This document shows, in pieces, positions 42,877-51,946 of a stretch of DNA of 64,000 nt. Source of the stretch: Verrucomicrobiota bacterium (GTDB taxonomy: Bacteria > Verrucomicrobiota > Verrucomicrobiia > Limisphaerales > VHCN01); assembly GCA_016871675.1 (NCBI GenBank), contig VHCN01000004.1:24993-88992 (forward strand), read 5' to 3'. The notes under the pieces were generated by a model. That model was not told where the DNA came from and searched no databases. It saw only the letters and a list, made by a program, of their open reading frames with translations. Position 1 is the stretch's first letter, and each line of letters starts with the position of its first letter. Position numbers and translations under genes: made by a program.

Positions 42877-44853
42877 ATGAGCAAGATCGCCGGCATCGAC
42901 CTCGGCACCACGAATTCCCTCGTGGCCACCGTTGATTCCGGCATCCCATTCGTCATCGCGGATGCCGACGGTCGCCGCCTCACGCCCTCCATCATACACG
43001 TTGCGGGCGAGGACGCCGTGCCGATGGTCGGCGAGCCCGCGCGCCGCATGCGATCGCTCAACCCCGCGGCGACCGCGTATTCCGTGAAGCGGTTTATCGG
43101 GCGGCGCGCCATGGAGATTCCGGCGGAGGAACGCGACGTCGCGTTCGCGGTCACCGGCGACGGCGGCGGCCCGGCGGTCATCGAGATGCACGGACGCCGC
43201 TTCACTCCCGAGGAACTCAGCGCCGAGGTGCTCAAGAAACTGAAGCGCGACGCCGAGGCTGCGCTTGGCGAACCCGTCACGCGCGCGGTCATCACCGTGC
43301 CGGCCTACTTCAACGACGCGCAACGCAACGCGACCCGCCGCGCCGGCGAACTCGCGGGCTTCACGGTCGAGCGCATCATCAACGAACCGACCGCGGCCGC
43401 GCTCGCTTACGGGCTGGAACGGCTGAAAGAAAAGTCGCGCGTCGCCGTTTACGACCTCGGCGGCGGCACGTTTGACCTCTCGATTCTCGAACTCAACGAG
43501 GGTGTCTTCCAGGTGCTCGCGACGAGCGGCGACACACGGCTCGGCGGTGACGATCTCGACCGGCGGGTCGTGGAGTTTCTCGTTGCAAAGGTGAAGGCAT
43601 CAGGCGGACCGGATTGGCGCGACGCGGTGCGTGGCGCGCGGCGCGTGACCGGCACCGAAGCGTCCGGCGCGAACTCGCGGTGCGCGGAGCACGCAGCACT
43701 CGCCCGCCTGCGCGAAGCCGCGGAGGACGCGAAGATCCGGCTGTCCAGCGAGCCCGAAGCCGAGATCGCGCTGCCGTTTCTCACGCCGGAGTTCAGCTTC
43801 AGCTGCAAGCTCACGCGCGACGAACTGGAGCGGCTCACCCGCGACCTCGTCGAGCGCACGCGGGCGCATTGCCTCCGCGCGCTTGCCGACGCAACACTCG
43901 AGGCGAGGCAACTCGACCAGGTCATCCTCGTCGGCGGGCAGACGCGCATGCCGCTCGTGCGACGGCTCGTGGCGGAATGGTTCGGCTGCGCGGAGTTCGA
44001 CGAGGACCGCGGCGGCGTCCGGCTCGGCATGGGGTTTCACGAGCGCAGCGGACCGCGGTTGAACACTTCGCAAAACCCGGACGAAGCTGTCGCGCTCGGC
44101 GCGGCGATCCAGGCGGCGATTCTCAGCGGTGAGTTCAAGAACCTGCTGCTGCTGGACGTCACGCCGCTCTCGCTCGGCATCGAGACGTTTGGCGGGCTGA
44201 TGAATGTGATCATCCCGCGCAATTCGACCATCCCGGTGAAGGCGGGCGAAGTCTTCACGACGGCGGTGGATTTCCAGCGCGAGATGCTCATCCATGTGCT
44301 CCAGGGCGAGCGCGACCGGGCGAAGGACAACTGGAGCCTCGGCCGGTTCACGATCGCATTCGCAACCGCGCCGCGCGGCGTGCCGCGGGTCGGTGTGCAG
44401 TTCGAGATTGATGCCGACGGCATCCTGCACGTGCTCGCGCGCGACCTCGCGACCGGCCGCGAGCACGTGGTGGAGATGAAGTCCGCGGTGGACGTGGACG
44501 ATGCGGCGGTGCAGCAGATGGTCGAGGCATCCGTCGAGCACGCGTTCGAGGACCGCGCCGCGCGCGGGTGGATCGAATCGAAGCTCACGGCGCAGGAAGT
44601 TCTCGCCGCCACCCGCCGCGGCCTCGCGGAATGCGGTGAAGCGCTCGAAGCCGGGACGCGGGCCGCGATTGAGCAGGCCGCGCTCGCCGTCGAGTCCGTG
44701 CTTGCGTCTGAAGACCCGGCGTCGAAAACCGGCCCGGCGTCGCAACTCAAGTCCGCCGTCGCTGCGCTGGATGAGGCGACCAAGCCGCTGGCCGAGGTGC
44801 TCATGGACAAGGCGATGGCGGCGATGCTCCGCAAGCGCGGGGCGATCCCGTGA
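42877..44853 (+). CDS. Divergent Hsp70 (DnaK/HscA-like) chaperone
   Basis: A 658-residue Hsp70. AGIDLGTTNSLVATV and VYDLGGGTFDLSIL are phosphate loops, IINEPTAAALAYGL and VILVGGQTRMPLV are further ATPase signatures. A substrate domain follows (LLLDVTPLSLGIETFGG, NSTIPVKAGEVFTTA). Two family-foreign inserts stand at about residues 243-272 and 372-399 of the ATPase domain. The tail lacks the EEVD/EE-type end of DnaK and stops at MLRKRGAIP. No dnaJ or grpE lies near, so it is likely a second, specialised Hsp70. Start 42877 gives the standard N-terminus. Confidence 0.88.
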   Translation: MSKIAGIDLGTTNSLVATVDSGIPFVIADADGRRLTPSIIHVAGEDAVPMVGEPARRMRSLNPAATAYSVKRFIGRRAMEIPAEERDVAFAVTGDGGGPAVIEMHGRRFTPEELSAEVLKKLKRDAEAALGEPVTRAVITVPAYFNDAQRNATRRAGELAGFTVERIINEPTAAALAYGLERLKEKSRVAVYDLGGGTFDLSILELNEGVFQVLATSGDTRLGGDDLDRRVVEFLVAKVKASGGPDWRDAVRGARRVTGTEASGANSRCAEHAALARLREAAEDAKIRLSSEPEAEIALPFLTPEFSFSCKLTRDELERLTRDLVERTRAHCLRALADATLEARQLDQVILVGGQTRMPLVRRLVAEWFGCAEFDEDRGGVRLGMGFHERSGPRLNTSQNPDEAVALGAAIQAAILSGEFKNLLLLDVTPLSLGIETFGGLMNVIIPRNSTIPVKAGEVFTTAVDFQREMLIHVLQGERDRAKDNWSLGRFTIAFATAPRGVPRVGVQFEIDADGILHVLARDLATGREHVVEMKSAVDVDDAAVQQMVEASVEHAFEDRAARGWIESKLTAQEVLAATRRGLAECGEALEAGTRAAIEQAALAVESVLASEDPASKTGPASQLKSAVAALDEATKPLAEVLMDKAMAAMLRKRGAIP

Positions 44854-44924
44854 CGCGGGAAACCGCGCCTTGCGCCCGCGCGCCGGCTCCGCTACTGAGA
44901 GGGCAACCGACCACCCGTCACTTC

Positions 44925-46247
44925 ATGAACCCGACGTCACGCAGGATCTTCCTCCGCAACACCGCGCTCGCCGGCGCCGCGATTCCCGCGGCGCCGTTCG
45001 CGCGTGCCGCCGAACCGCGCAAGCTGCGCACCGCGCTCATCGGCTCGGGTTGGTGGGGCAAGAACATCCTCAAGGAGGCGATGGCTTCGGGTCGTTGCAC
45101 GGTGGCGGCGCTCGCGGATTGCGACTCGCGCGCGCTGCAAATCGCGGGCGAGCAGGTGACCGACCTGAGCGGCGACAAGCCCAGGCTGCACCGCGATTAC
45201 CGCGAGATGCTCGCAACGGAGAAACCCGATGTGGTCATCATCGCCACGCCCGACCACTGGCACGCGCTGCAGTCCATCGCGTCGGTCAACGCGGGCGCGC
45301 ATGTGTTCGTCGAAAAGCCCACGGGGCACACCGTCAACGAGAGCAAGGCCATGCTCGCGGCGGCGCGGAAGACCGGCAGGATGGTGCAGGTCGGCCTTCA
45401 CCGGCGCATCGGTCCGCACCACGTGAACGCGATGAAGTTCCTCCGCGACGGAAACGTGGGCAAGGTCGGCGCCGTCCGGCTGTTCGTCCATTACCGCGGC
45501 GAGCGGGAATTGCCCCGGCCGAACAGCGCGCCACCGGCGACGATGGATTGGGAGCTGTGGTGCGGCCCCGCGCCGAAGCGGCCCTTCAACACGAAGCTGC
45601 ACCCCGGCGGGTGGCGGCAGTTCCTCGACTACGGCAACGGCCAGCTTGGCGATTGGGGCGTCCACTGGCTCGACCAGGTGGTGTGGTGGAGCGAGGAGAA
45701 GTATCCGAGGCGCATTTTCTCAAGCGGCGGCCGGCCGATCGCGGGCGCGCCGGTGAACAACGACACTGAGATGACCACCGACTCGCCGGATCATCAGGTG
45801 GCGACGTATGAGTTCGAGCAGTTCACGGTGACGTGGGAGCACCGGAAGTTCGCCGAGAACAAGGCCGAGAAGCACAACGTGGGCGCCTACTTCTACGGCA
45901 CGAAGGGAACGCTGCACATTGGCTGGCGCGACGGCTGGACTTTTTATCCCGCCGACTCGAAGGCGAAGACGATTCACGAAGACTCGCAACTGCAGGAGCC
46001 CGACGGCCACAACTTGAAGCTGCTGTGGGCGGACTTCCTCGCGGCGATCGACACGGGGCGCAAGCCGGTGGCGGACATCGAGAGCGCCCACCGCTCGTCC
46101 GTGCTGCCGATGCTCGGCATGATGTCCCTCAAACTCGGCCGCAGCCTGCAGTGGGACGGGGCAAAGGAGCAGGTCATCGGCGACGCCGAGGCGAACACGC
46201 TGCTCAGCCGGCCGTATCGTGCGCCGTGGCAGTATCCCGCCGGGTGA
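44925..46247 (+). CDS. Gfo/Idh/MocA oxidoreductase with Tat-like leader
   Basis: A 440-residue protein. The leader SRRIFLRNTALAGAAIPAAP keeps the twin arginine. ALIGSGWWGKNILKEAM is the NAD(P) motif. HVFVEKPTGHTVNESK has the EKP lysine. GLHRRIGPHHVNAMKFL, GDWGVHWLDQVVWW and NNDTEMTTDSPDHQV are typical of the large verrucomicrobial/planctomycetal subfamily. It is an exported sugar oxidoreductase by family; the substrate is unknown. The ATG at 44925 begins 71 bases after the Hsp70 gene. Confidence 0.9.
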   Translation: MNPTSRRIFLRNTALAGAAIPAAPFARAAEPRKLRTALIGSGWWGKNILKEAMASGRCTVAALADCDSRALQIAGEQVTDLSGDKPRLHRDYREMLATEKPDVVIIATPDHWHALQSIASVNAGAHVFVEKPTGHTVNESKAMLAAARKTGRMVQVGLHRRIGPHHVNAMKFLRDGNVGKVGAVRLFVHYRGERELPRPNSAPPATMDWELWCGPAPKRPFNTKLHPGGWRQFLDYGNGQLGDWGVHWLDQVVWWSEEKYPRRIFSSGGRPIAGAPVNNDTEMTTDSPDHQVATYEFEQFTVTWEHRKFAENKAEKHNVGAYFYGTKGTLHIGWRDGWTFYPADSKAKTIHEDSQLQEPDGHNLKLLWADFLAAIDTGRKPVADIESAHRSSVLPMLGMMSLKLGRSLQWDGAKEQVIGDAEANTLLSRPYRAPWQYPAG

Positions 46248-46275
46248 CGCGCCGGCGCGATTCGCGCGGAAGCCT

Positions 46276-46294
46276 CGGGCATTTGCCCGTTTTT
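46276..46294 (+). terminator. Intrinsic terminator after Gfo/Idh gene
   Basis: CGGGC pairs with GCCCG across ATTT, followed at once by TTTTT (46290-46294). It lies 28 bases after the stop codon and 46 bases before the next start. The stem is short but GC-only. Confidence 0.6.
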
Positions 46295-46340
46295 CACCTT
46301 GCGACGCCCTCCCCGGAAGTGTTACTAGAATGCCCGACCT

Positions 46341-47096
46341 ATGGCAGCCATTGGCCGGTTTCAGAAAGGCGACGACGTTTTTTTTGCAAAGGTGGTGGAC
46401 GGAGATCTGTTCCGCCTTCGGGGTGACGTCTTTGGTTCCCCCTCGTTTGACAAGAAGGCGATGTCGGTGAAGGGCGTCAAGACGCTCACGCCCGTGCAGC
46501 CCTCGAAGATCATCGCGGTCGGGCTGAATTACGCCGACCACGCGCGGGAGTCCGGCAAGCCCATCCCCAAGGAGCCGCTCTTCTGGCTCAAGGCCACCAC
46601 GTCGTTGCTGCCGGACGGCGGCAAGATCGAGATCCCGTTTCCCGCGCACCGCACCGACTACGAGGCCGAGCTGGCGATCGTCATCGGCCGGCGCGTGCGC
46701 AACGTCACGCCGGCTGCCGCCGCGCGCTACATCTTCGGCTACACCTCGGCCGAGGACATCAGCGACCGCACGATCCAAAACTCCGAGAGCCAGTGGGCGC
46801 GCTGCAAGAGCTTCGACACCTTCACGCCGCTCGGGCCTTACGTGGAGACGAAGATCGACCCGCACGACCTGACCATCCAGCTCTTCCAGAACGGCCAGCT
46901 CCGGCAGAACTCCAACACGAGCCAGCTCATCTTCAACTGCTACCAGCTCGTGAGCTTCATTTCCACAAACATGACGCTGCTGCCCGGCGACGTGATCGTC
47001 ACCGGCACACCCAGCGGCGTCGGGCCCATCGAGAGCGGCGACCGCCTCGAAGTGCGCATCCAGGGCCTCGCGCCGCTGGTGAACACGGTGAAGTGA
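46341..47096 (+). CDS. Fumarylacetoacetate hydrolase family protein
   Basis: A 251-residue FAH-fold enzyme. KIIAVGLNYADHARESGK carries the catalytic histidine. DYEAELAIVIG supplies the metal glutamates, GYTSAEDISDRTIQ the aspartate, and VIVTGTPSGVGP closes the site. It would split or hydrate an acylpyruvate or 2-keto-3-deoxy acid; members include enzymes for sugar-acid lactone breakdown, which would suit this genome. An eight-T run at codons 13-15 is a slippage-prone spot. Confidence 0.9.
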   Translation: MAAIGRFQKGDDVFFAKVVDGDLFRLRGDVFGSPSFDKKAMSVKGVKTLTPVQPSKIIAVGLNYADHARESGKPIPKEPLFWLKATTSLLPDGGKIEIPFPAHRTDYEAELAIVIGRRVRNVTPAAAARYIFGYTSAEDISDRTIQNSESQWARCKSFDTFTPLGPYVETKIDPHDLTIQLFQNGQLRQNSNTSQLIFNCYQLVSFISTNMTLLPGDVIVTGTPSGVGPIESGDRLEVRIQGLAPLVNTVK

Positions 47097-47185
47097 GAGC
47101 GAACTCGTGAGCCACTTCGTCACCCCGCGCCCAGAGACGCGCGGATGATGGCTCCCCCTTCACCCCTCCGGCTTTTTGCCTTTCC

Positions 47186-48919
47186 ATGCGCTGGTCCCAA
47201 ACCCTCATCCCCACCCTCCGCGAAGCCCCGGCGGACGCGGAGATTCTCTCGCACAAGCTCCTGCTCCGCGCGGGGCTCGTGCGCAAGCTCGCCGGCGGCA
47301 TCTACACCTTTCTCCCCACCGGCCTGCGCGCGCTGCGCAAGGTCGAGCGCATTGTCCGCGAGGAGATGGACCGCGCCGGCGCCATCGAGGTGCTCATGCC
47401 CGCGCTCCAGCCGCCGGACATCTGGCAGCAATCCGGTCGTTACGAGACGGCGCGCGACGTGCTTTTCAAGGTCAAGGATTCCGCCGGCCGCGAGTGGGTC
47501 CTCGGCCCGACGCACGAGGAAGTCATCACGCTGCTCGCCGCCGCCGAGATCAACAGCTACCGCCAGCTCCCGAAAAACTTCTACCAGATCCAGGTGAAGT
47601 TCCGTGACGAGATCCGCCCGCGCTTCGGCCTGATGCGCGCGCGCGAATTCATCATGAAGGACGCCTACAGCTTCGACGTGAGCGACGACGGTGCGATGGC
47701 AAGCTACAGGAAGATGTATGACGCCTACGCGCGCATCTTCGCGCGCTGCGGGCTGAAGTCGTTCCCCGTCGAGGCCGACACCGGCGTCATCGGCGGCAGC
47801 CACTCGCACGAGTTCATGGTGCCCGCCGAGACCGGCGAGAACGAGGTCGTCTATTGCGAAGCCTGCGGCTACGCGGCGAACATCGAGAAGGCCACGAGCG
47901 GCATCCCGAAAACCGCCGCGCGCGACATCGGCGCCGCTCCGGAGAAGTTCGCCACGCCCGGCGTCGTGACCATCGAGGCGTTGAGCCAGTCACCTTACAG
48001 CGTCCCGGCCAACCGCCAGATCAAGACGCTCGTTTACATCGCCGACTCGAAGCCGGTCCTCGTGCTGATCCGGGGCGACGACCAGATGAACGGGAACAAA
48101 TTCATGGCCCGCGCCGGCGCCGCCGCCGCGCGCCCCGCGACCGCCGACGAGTGCGCTTCCGCGCTCGGCGCGAAGCCCGGTTCACTCGGCGCGGTCGTGA
48201 ATGTTCCCGACCACGCGAGGGTCTTCGCCGACGAGCGCCTGCGCGGCGCGAACGACATGACGACCGGCGCGAACGAGGACGGCTTCCACCTGCGCAACGT
48301 TTCCATCGAGCGCGACATCAAGGTCACATCCTGGTTCGACCTGCGCACCGTCACCGCGGGCGAGCCGTGCGTGAAGTGTGCGAAGCCGCTGAAGATCCGC
48401 CGCGCCATCGAGGTCGGCCACTGCTTCAAGCTCGGCACCAAATACAGCGAGAAGCTCAACGCCACGTTCCTCGCCGAGGACGGCACGCGCAGACCGAGCG
48501 TGATGGGCTGCTACGGCATCGGCGTCACGCGCACGCTGCAAGCCGTCATCGAGCAATGCAACGACAAGGACGGCGTCATCTGGCCCGTCAGCGTCGCGCC
48601 CTACGAAGCCTGCATCACGCCGCTCGCCGTCGCGCCCGGCAGCGCGGGCATGAAGCTCGCCGAGCAACTCTATGCCGGACTCACCGCGCGCGGCATCGAG
48701 GTGATCCTCGACGATCGCGACGAGCGTCCCGGCGTGAAGTTCAAGGATGCCGACCTTGCGGGCTTCCCGCTGCGCATCGGCATCGGCGAGAAGTCGCTCG
48801 CGAAGGGTGAAGTCGAGCTCAAGCCCCGCGGCGGCGCGATCACCTTTGTGAAGTCCGGGGATGCCGTGGCGCAAGTCGTGGAGTGGATTGAAACCGAGCG
48901 CAAACGGTTGGCGAGCTAG
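47186..48919 (+). CDS. proS: Prolyl-tRNA synthetase (bacterial type)
   Basis: A 577-residue class II synthetase of the bacterial three-domain form. Motif 1 is LRALRKVERIVREEMDRAGAIE, motif 2 LMRAREFIMKDAYSF, and motif 3 MGCYGIGVTRTLQAVIEQC. GPTHEEVIT is the ATP-site loop. An inserted editing (INS/YbaK-like) domain lies between motifs 2 and 3, seen as VYIADSKPVLVLIRGDDQMN. The C-terminal anticodon domain ends in VEWIETERKRLAS. The start at 47186 (MRWSQTLIPTLRE) is standard. Confidence 0.95.
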   Translation: MRWSQTLIPTLREAPADAEILSHKLLLRAGLVRKLAGGIYTFLPTGLRALRKVERIVREEMDRAGAIEVLMPALQPPDIWQQSGRYETARDVLFKVKDSAGREWVLGPTHEEVITLLAAAEINSYRQLPKNFYQIQVKFRDEIRPRFGLMRAREFIMKDAYSFDVSDDGAMASYRKMYDAYARIFARCGLKSFPVEADTGVIGGSHSHEFMVPAETGENEVVYCEACGYAANIEKATSGIPKTAARDIGAAPEKFATPGVVTIEALSQSPYSVPANRQIKTLVYIADSKPVLVLIRGDDQMNGNKFMARAGAAAARPATADECASALGAKPGSLGAVVNVPDHARVFADERLRGANDMTTGANEDGFHLRNVSIERDIKVTSWFDLRTVTAGEPCVKCAKPLKIRRAIEVGHCFKLGTKYSEKLNATFLAEDGTRRPSVMGCYGIGVTRTLQAVIEQCNDKDGVIWPVSVAPYEACITPLAVAPGSAGMKLAEQLYAGLTARGIEVILDDRDERPGVKFKDADLAGFPLRIGIGEKSLAKGEVELKPRGGAITFVKSGDAVAQVVEWIETERKRLAS

Positions 48920-48967
48920 AGTCCTTTCACTCGACGCCCCATTTCGCGCTCGTTACGCTGCCGCGCC

Positions 48968-49789
48968 ATGACACTCGAAGACCATCTCGGCGACATCCTC
49001 CGCAAGGCCCGCATGATGACGAAGGTCGACCCCGCCGCCGCCGCCAAGGCCGCGGGATTGACCGAGGCCGAACTCGCCGCGCTCGAGGACTCCGGCACGT
49101 TCACCCGGCGCCCCGATCTCCCGGCGCTTTCCGCGCTCATCGATCTGAGCGCGACGAAGGTCGAGGGCATCGTGAACCACTGGCTTCCGAAGCCCGTGGA
49201 CCTCACGACGTGGCGCGAACTCCGGCAGATCACCACCGAGGACGGCATGAGCGTCCACGCCTACCTCGCGTGGGACGAGGTCACCCGCGAGGCGGCGGCG
49301 TTTGACACGGGCTTCACCGCGGAACCGATCTTTGCGCTGCTCGCCGGGCACAAGCTCGACCTCAAGCACCTCTTCATCACGCACACGCATCCCGACCATA
49401 TCGCGGGCGTCGAGGCCATTCGCGCGAAGTTCCCGCAGGTGCGCATCCACACCGATGCGAAGAGCGCGCCGCCGCAGCACAAGAACCGCCGCAACGACTG
49501 CATCCACCTCGGCAGCCTGCGCGTCACCAACCGCGACACACCGGGCCACGCGGAGGACGGCGTCACCTACGTCATCGGCAACTGGCCTGACGACGCGCCG
49601 CACGTGGCGATCGTCGGCGACGCCATCTTCGCCGGCTCGATGGGCGGCGCGAAGGACCATGGTCCGCTGGCGAAGTCGAAGGTGCGCGACCAGATTCTCT
49701 CCCTGCCCGCGACCACGCTCATCTGCCCCGGCCACGGCCCGCTCACGACCGTCGGTGAGCAGCGGGAGCACAATCCATTCTTCCATTGA
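48968..49789 (+). CDS. HTH (XRE-like) domain fused to MBL-fold hydrolase
   Basis: A 273-residue two-domain protein. Residues 1-65 look like a helix-turn-helix of the XRE kind (GDILRKARMMTKVDPAAAAK, then LTEAELAALEDSGTFTRRPD). Residues 80-273 are a glyoxalase-II/persulfide-dioxygenase-like metallo-beta-lactamase: HTHPDH at 139-144, then TPGHAED, VGDAIFAGS and CPGHGPLTT. The enzymatic part would hydrolyse a thioester or similar. The N-terminus may be a structural element rather than a DNA binder. It is 48 bases downstream of proS. Confidence 0.85.
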   Translation: MTLEDHLGDILRKARMMTKVDPAAAAKAAGLTEAELAALEDSGTFTRRPDLPALSALIDLSATKVEGIVNHWLPKPVDLTTWRELRQITTEDGMSVHAYLAWDEVTREAAAFDTGFTAEPIFALLAGHKLDLKHLFITHTHPDHIAGVEAIRAKFPQVRIHTDAKSAPPQHKNRRNDCIHLGSLRVTNRDTPGHAEDGVTYVIGNWPDDAPHVAIVGDAIFAGSMGGAKDHGPLAKSKVRDQILSLPATTLICPGHGPLTTVGEQREHNPFFH

Positions 49790-49841
49790 AACCCGGAAGC
49801 GGAGGGTCACTTCGCCGGCCGCTCGACATTGGAAGGCCGGG

Positions 49842-50834
49842 CTACGGGGCGACCCGCGAGGCGACCGCGTCCAAATCCACGATCGCCGCCCGATCCCCGG
49901 CGCGTTGCGCGAGGTCGCACATCAAGTCGATCGCGCGGAACTCGGGGTCCATCGCGGAAAGACACGCGGGGTGGCCGAGAAAATCGAAGAGCGCGCGCTC
50001 GGCGATGCACCACTCCACGGCGAGGCGGATGGCCTTGAGAAACCACTCCAGCTTCCACCGGCCGTTTCGAAACGCGCCGATGTCGCTGATGGGCGCCATG
50101 GGAATCTCCACGAGCCCGCTGCTGTAGCGGGACGGTTGCGCCGCGGCCTGCGCCTTCACGATGCCGTCGAGCACCGAAGCGCCGGGTTCTTCGCCCGGCC
50201 TGGAGTTTGGGTGAGTTGGATACTTGCCGCTGCACCACTTGAATCCGAGGTCGAGGAGCATCCGCTGCAAGTGCGGGGAATCCTCGAGACCGTTGCTGAA
50301 GCCGCCGGGCGTGCGGAAGCCCGCGGGCGCGGCGCCGAGGCGCGACTTCATGGCCTCCGTGCAGAGCGCGATGTTCTCGCGCACGATTTGCGGCACGGTC
50401 CTGCCTTCGATCAACCAGGGCGCCCGCTGGAACCGAAACTGCACCTCCGCCGGCCTGGTCGCCTTCATGTGGACGTGGTCGTAGGTGTGGTTCCCGATGC
50501 GGTGGCCGGCGGCAAGCAGCTCCTTGAGCCAGTCCACGTTCTCCTGCTCGAGCGCGCGGCCGACGAGGAAGAAGTGGATCACGCCGCCGCGGGCCTTCAC
50601 GCGGCGCGCGGCCTCGAGCGCGTAGCGTTTCGTCGCCGCGTCGAGGTTGCCCTTCTCGTAATCCCACTGCGTGTCTTCCCAGCGCGGGAAATTGCGCGCC
50701 ATCTCCAGATCCAGCGAGATGGCGATGTGCGCCTTGCGCGGGCCTTCCGCCGCGCCCGAGCGGAGGTGCGCGCCCGCCGCGGCGAGCGCGGTGCCCGCAA
50801 GGAACTCACGGCGTGACGCGGCGCGCGCGTTCAT
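49842..50834 (-). CDS. Exported polysaccharide deacetylase-like protein
   Basis: A 330-residue CE4/NodB-like protein. The twin-arginine leader is SRREFLAGTALAAAGA. HIAISLDLEMARNF is motif 1, GNHTYDHVH is motif 2 with both metal histidines, and GFRTPGGFSNGL is motif 3. It would remove acetyl groups from an extracellular amino sugar polymer. Its ATG overlaps the stop of the upstream cysteine hydrolase gene (ATGA), so the two are coupled. Confidence 0.85.
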   Translation of the reverse strand: MNARAASRREFLAGTALAAAGAHLRSGAAEGPRKAHIAISLDLEMARNFPRWEDTQWDYEKGNLDAATKRYALEAARRVKARGGVIHFFLVGRALEQENVDWLKELLAAGHRIGNHTYDHVHMKATRPAEVQFRFQRAPWLIEGRTVPQIVRENIALCTEAMKSRLGAAPAGFRTPGGFSNGLEDSPHLQRMLLDLGFKWCSGKYPTHPNSRPGEEPGASVLDGIVKAQAAAQPSRYSSGLVEIPMAPISDIGAFRNGRWKLEWFLKAIRLAVEWCIAERALFDFLGHPACLSAMDPEFRAIDLMCDLAQRAGDRAAIVDLDAVASRVAP

Positions 50835-51892
50835 CGGGACTTGGGCGCCGGGTCCAGCCTCACCCAGCTCACTTGCGTGACGAGGTTGTTGAGCGCGGCG
50901 AAGCTGATGTGCGCGTTGGTCGCGTGGCGCGGCGATTTGTTCGAGGGGAACGTCGCCAGCGTCGCGTCGCCCACGAGGAATACATTGAAGTCCTTGCGCA
51001 GGTTCTCGAAGCCCGCCGTCGTCCGGGCGTAGCACATGTCCGTCGCGTAGCCGACAAGCAGCACATGGCGCACGCCGTGGTCGGCGAGGAACTTCCGCAG
51101 CGGCTCGTAGCCGGCGGCGTCGTAGATGACGACATCGTCCGCGTGCGGCGCCGCATCGCGAGTCACCGGGATCGGCAGGTCCCAAAAGCCCGCGCCGTTG
51201 TAGCGGGCGCCGGCGTCGAGCCCGGGGAACTGCTTGAAGTAATCCACCACGGGCTTGTCGGCGGAGAGCGTGAGCGTCGCGGGCAGGGGCTCGCCGCGGT
51301 AGTTGAAGCCGTTGAGTTTCGCGTCGAGTTCCTTCACGCCTTCGGCCCGCTCCGCCGCGGACGGCGTGCGCGTGAAAGAGCGATACAGCTTGCGGCGGAT
51401 CGGATCCTCGGCGCCCGGCAGCGAGTGCATCACGAACTTCACGCGGCTTCGAAGCGACTGGATGAACGGCACGATGACTTCGCGCGTGTGCCGGCCCCCG
51501 AGCCTGTTTTTTTCAAGCGTGCAGAAGTCCGCCACGCCCGCGGGCTCCGGCGTGCGCCAGCCCTGCCCGTCGTCGATGCCCCAAGGATGCACGAAGATGA
51601 TCGCGGTCGCCCCGGCGCGGAGGTCGTTGGGCATCTCGATGATGCCGCGCGCGTTGTAACTGAAGCGCCACGCCCGCACGTGCAAATCCGCACCCTCATC
51701 CCGCACCAGCGCCGGCGCCTCGAAGCGCGTGAGCTCCTCGACGGGCGCTACGAATTCCGGATGGTCTGCGAGCAGCGGCCCGGGGTTGGCGCGGCGCGTG
51801 AGCGTGTTGGAGAAGTTCCGGATGGCGCCGTCGCCCGCAAGCGCCGGGCCGAAGCCGAGGAGAACCGCGAGGAGGACAAGCCTTGAGTGCAT
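50831..51892 (-). CDS. Secreted isochorismatase-like cysteine hydrolase
   Basis: A 353-residue protein with a Sec signal (LVLLAVLLGFGPALAG). The C-terminal domain has the cysteine-hydrolase pattern: catalytic cysteine in LLVGYATDMCYARTTAG, with candidate aspartate and lysine upstream. A longer than usual N-terminal region includes FVHPWGIDDGQGWRTPEP. It is likely an amide or ester hydrolase acting outside the cytoplasm; there is no evidence for isochorismate as substrate. It forms a coupled pair with the deacetylase. Confidence 0.78.
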   Translation of the reverse strand: MHSRLVLLAVLLGFGPALAGDGAIRNFSNTLTRRANPGPLLADHPEFVAPVEELTRFEAPALVRDEGADLHVRAWRFSYNARGIIEMPNDLRAGATAIIFVHPWGIDDGQGWRTPEPAGVADFCTLEKNRLGGRHTREVIVPFIQSLRSRVKFVMHSLPGAEDPIRRKLYRSFTRTPSAAERAEGVKELDAKLNGFNYRGEPLPATLTLSADKPVVDYFKQFPGLDAGARYNGAGFWDLPIPVTRDAAPHADDVVIYDAAGYEPLRKFLADHGVRHVLLVGYATDMCYARTTAGFENLRKDFNVFLVGDATLATFPSNKSPRHATNAHISFAALNNLVTQVSWVRLDPAPKSR

Positions 51893-51946
51893 GCGCCCTT
51901 ATCGCGCCCCGGCGCGCGCGTGTCAAACGCCACCACCACACGGGCC

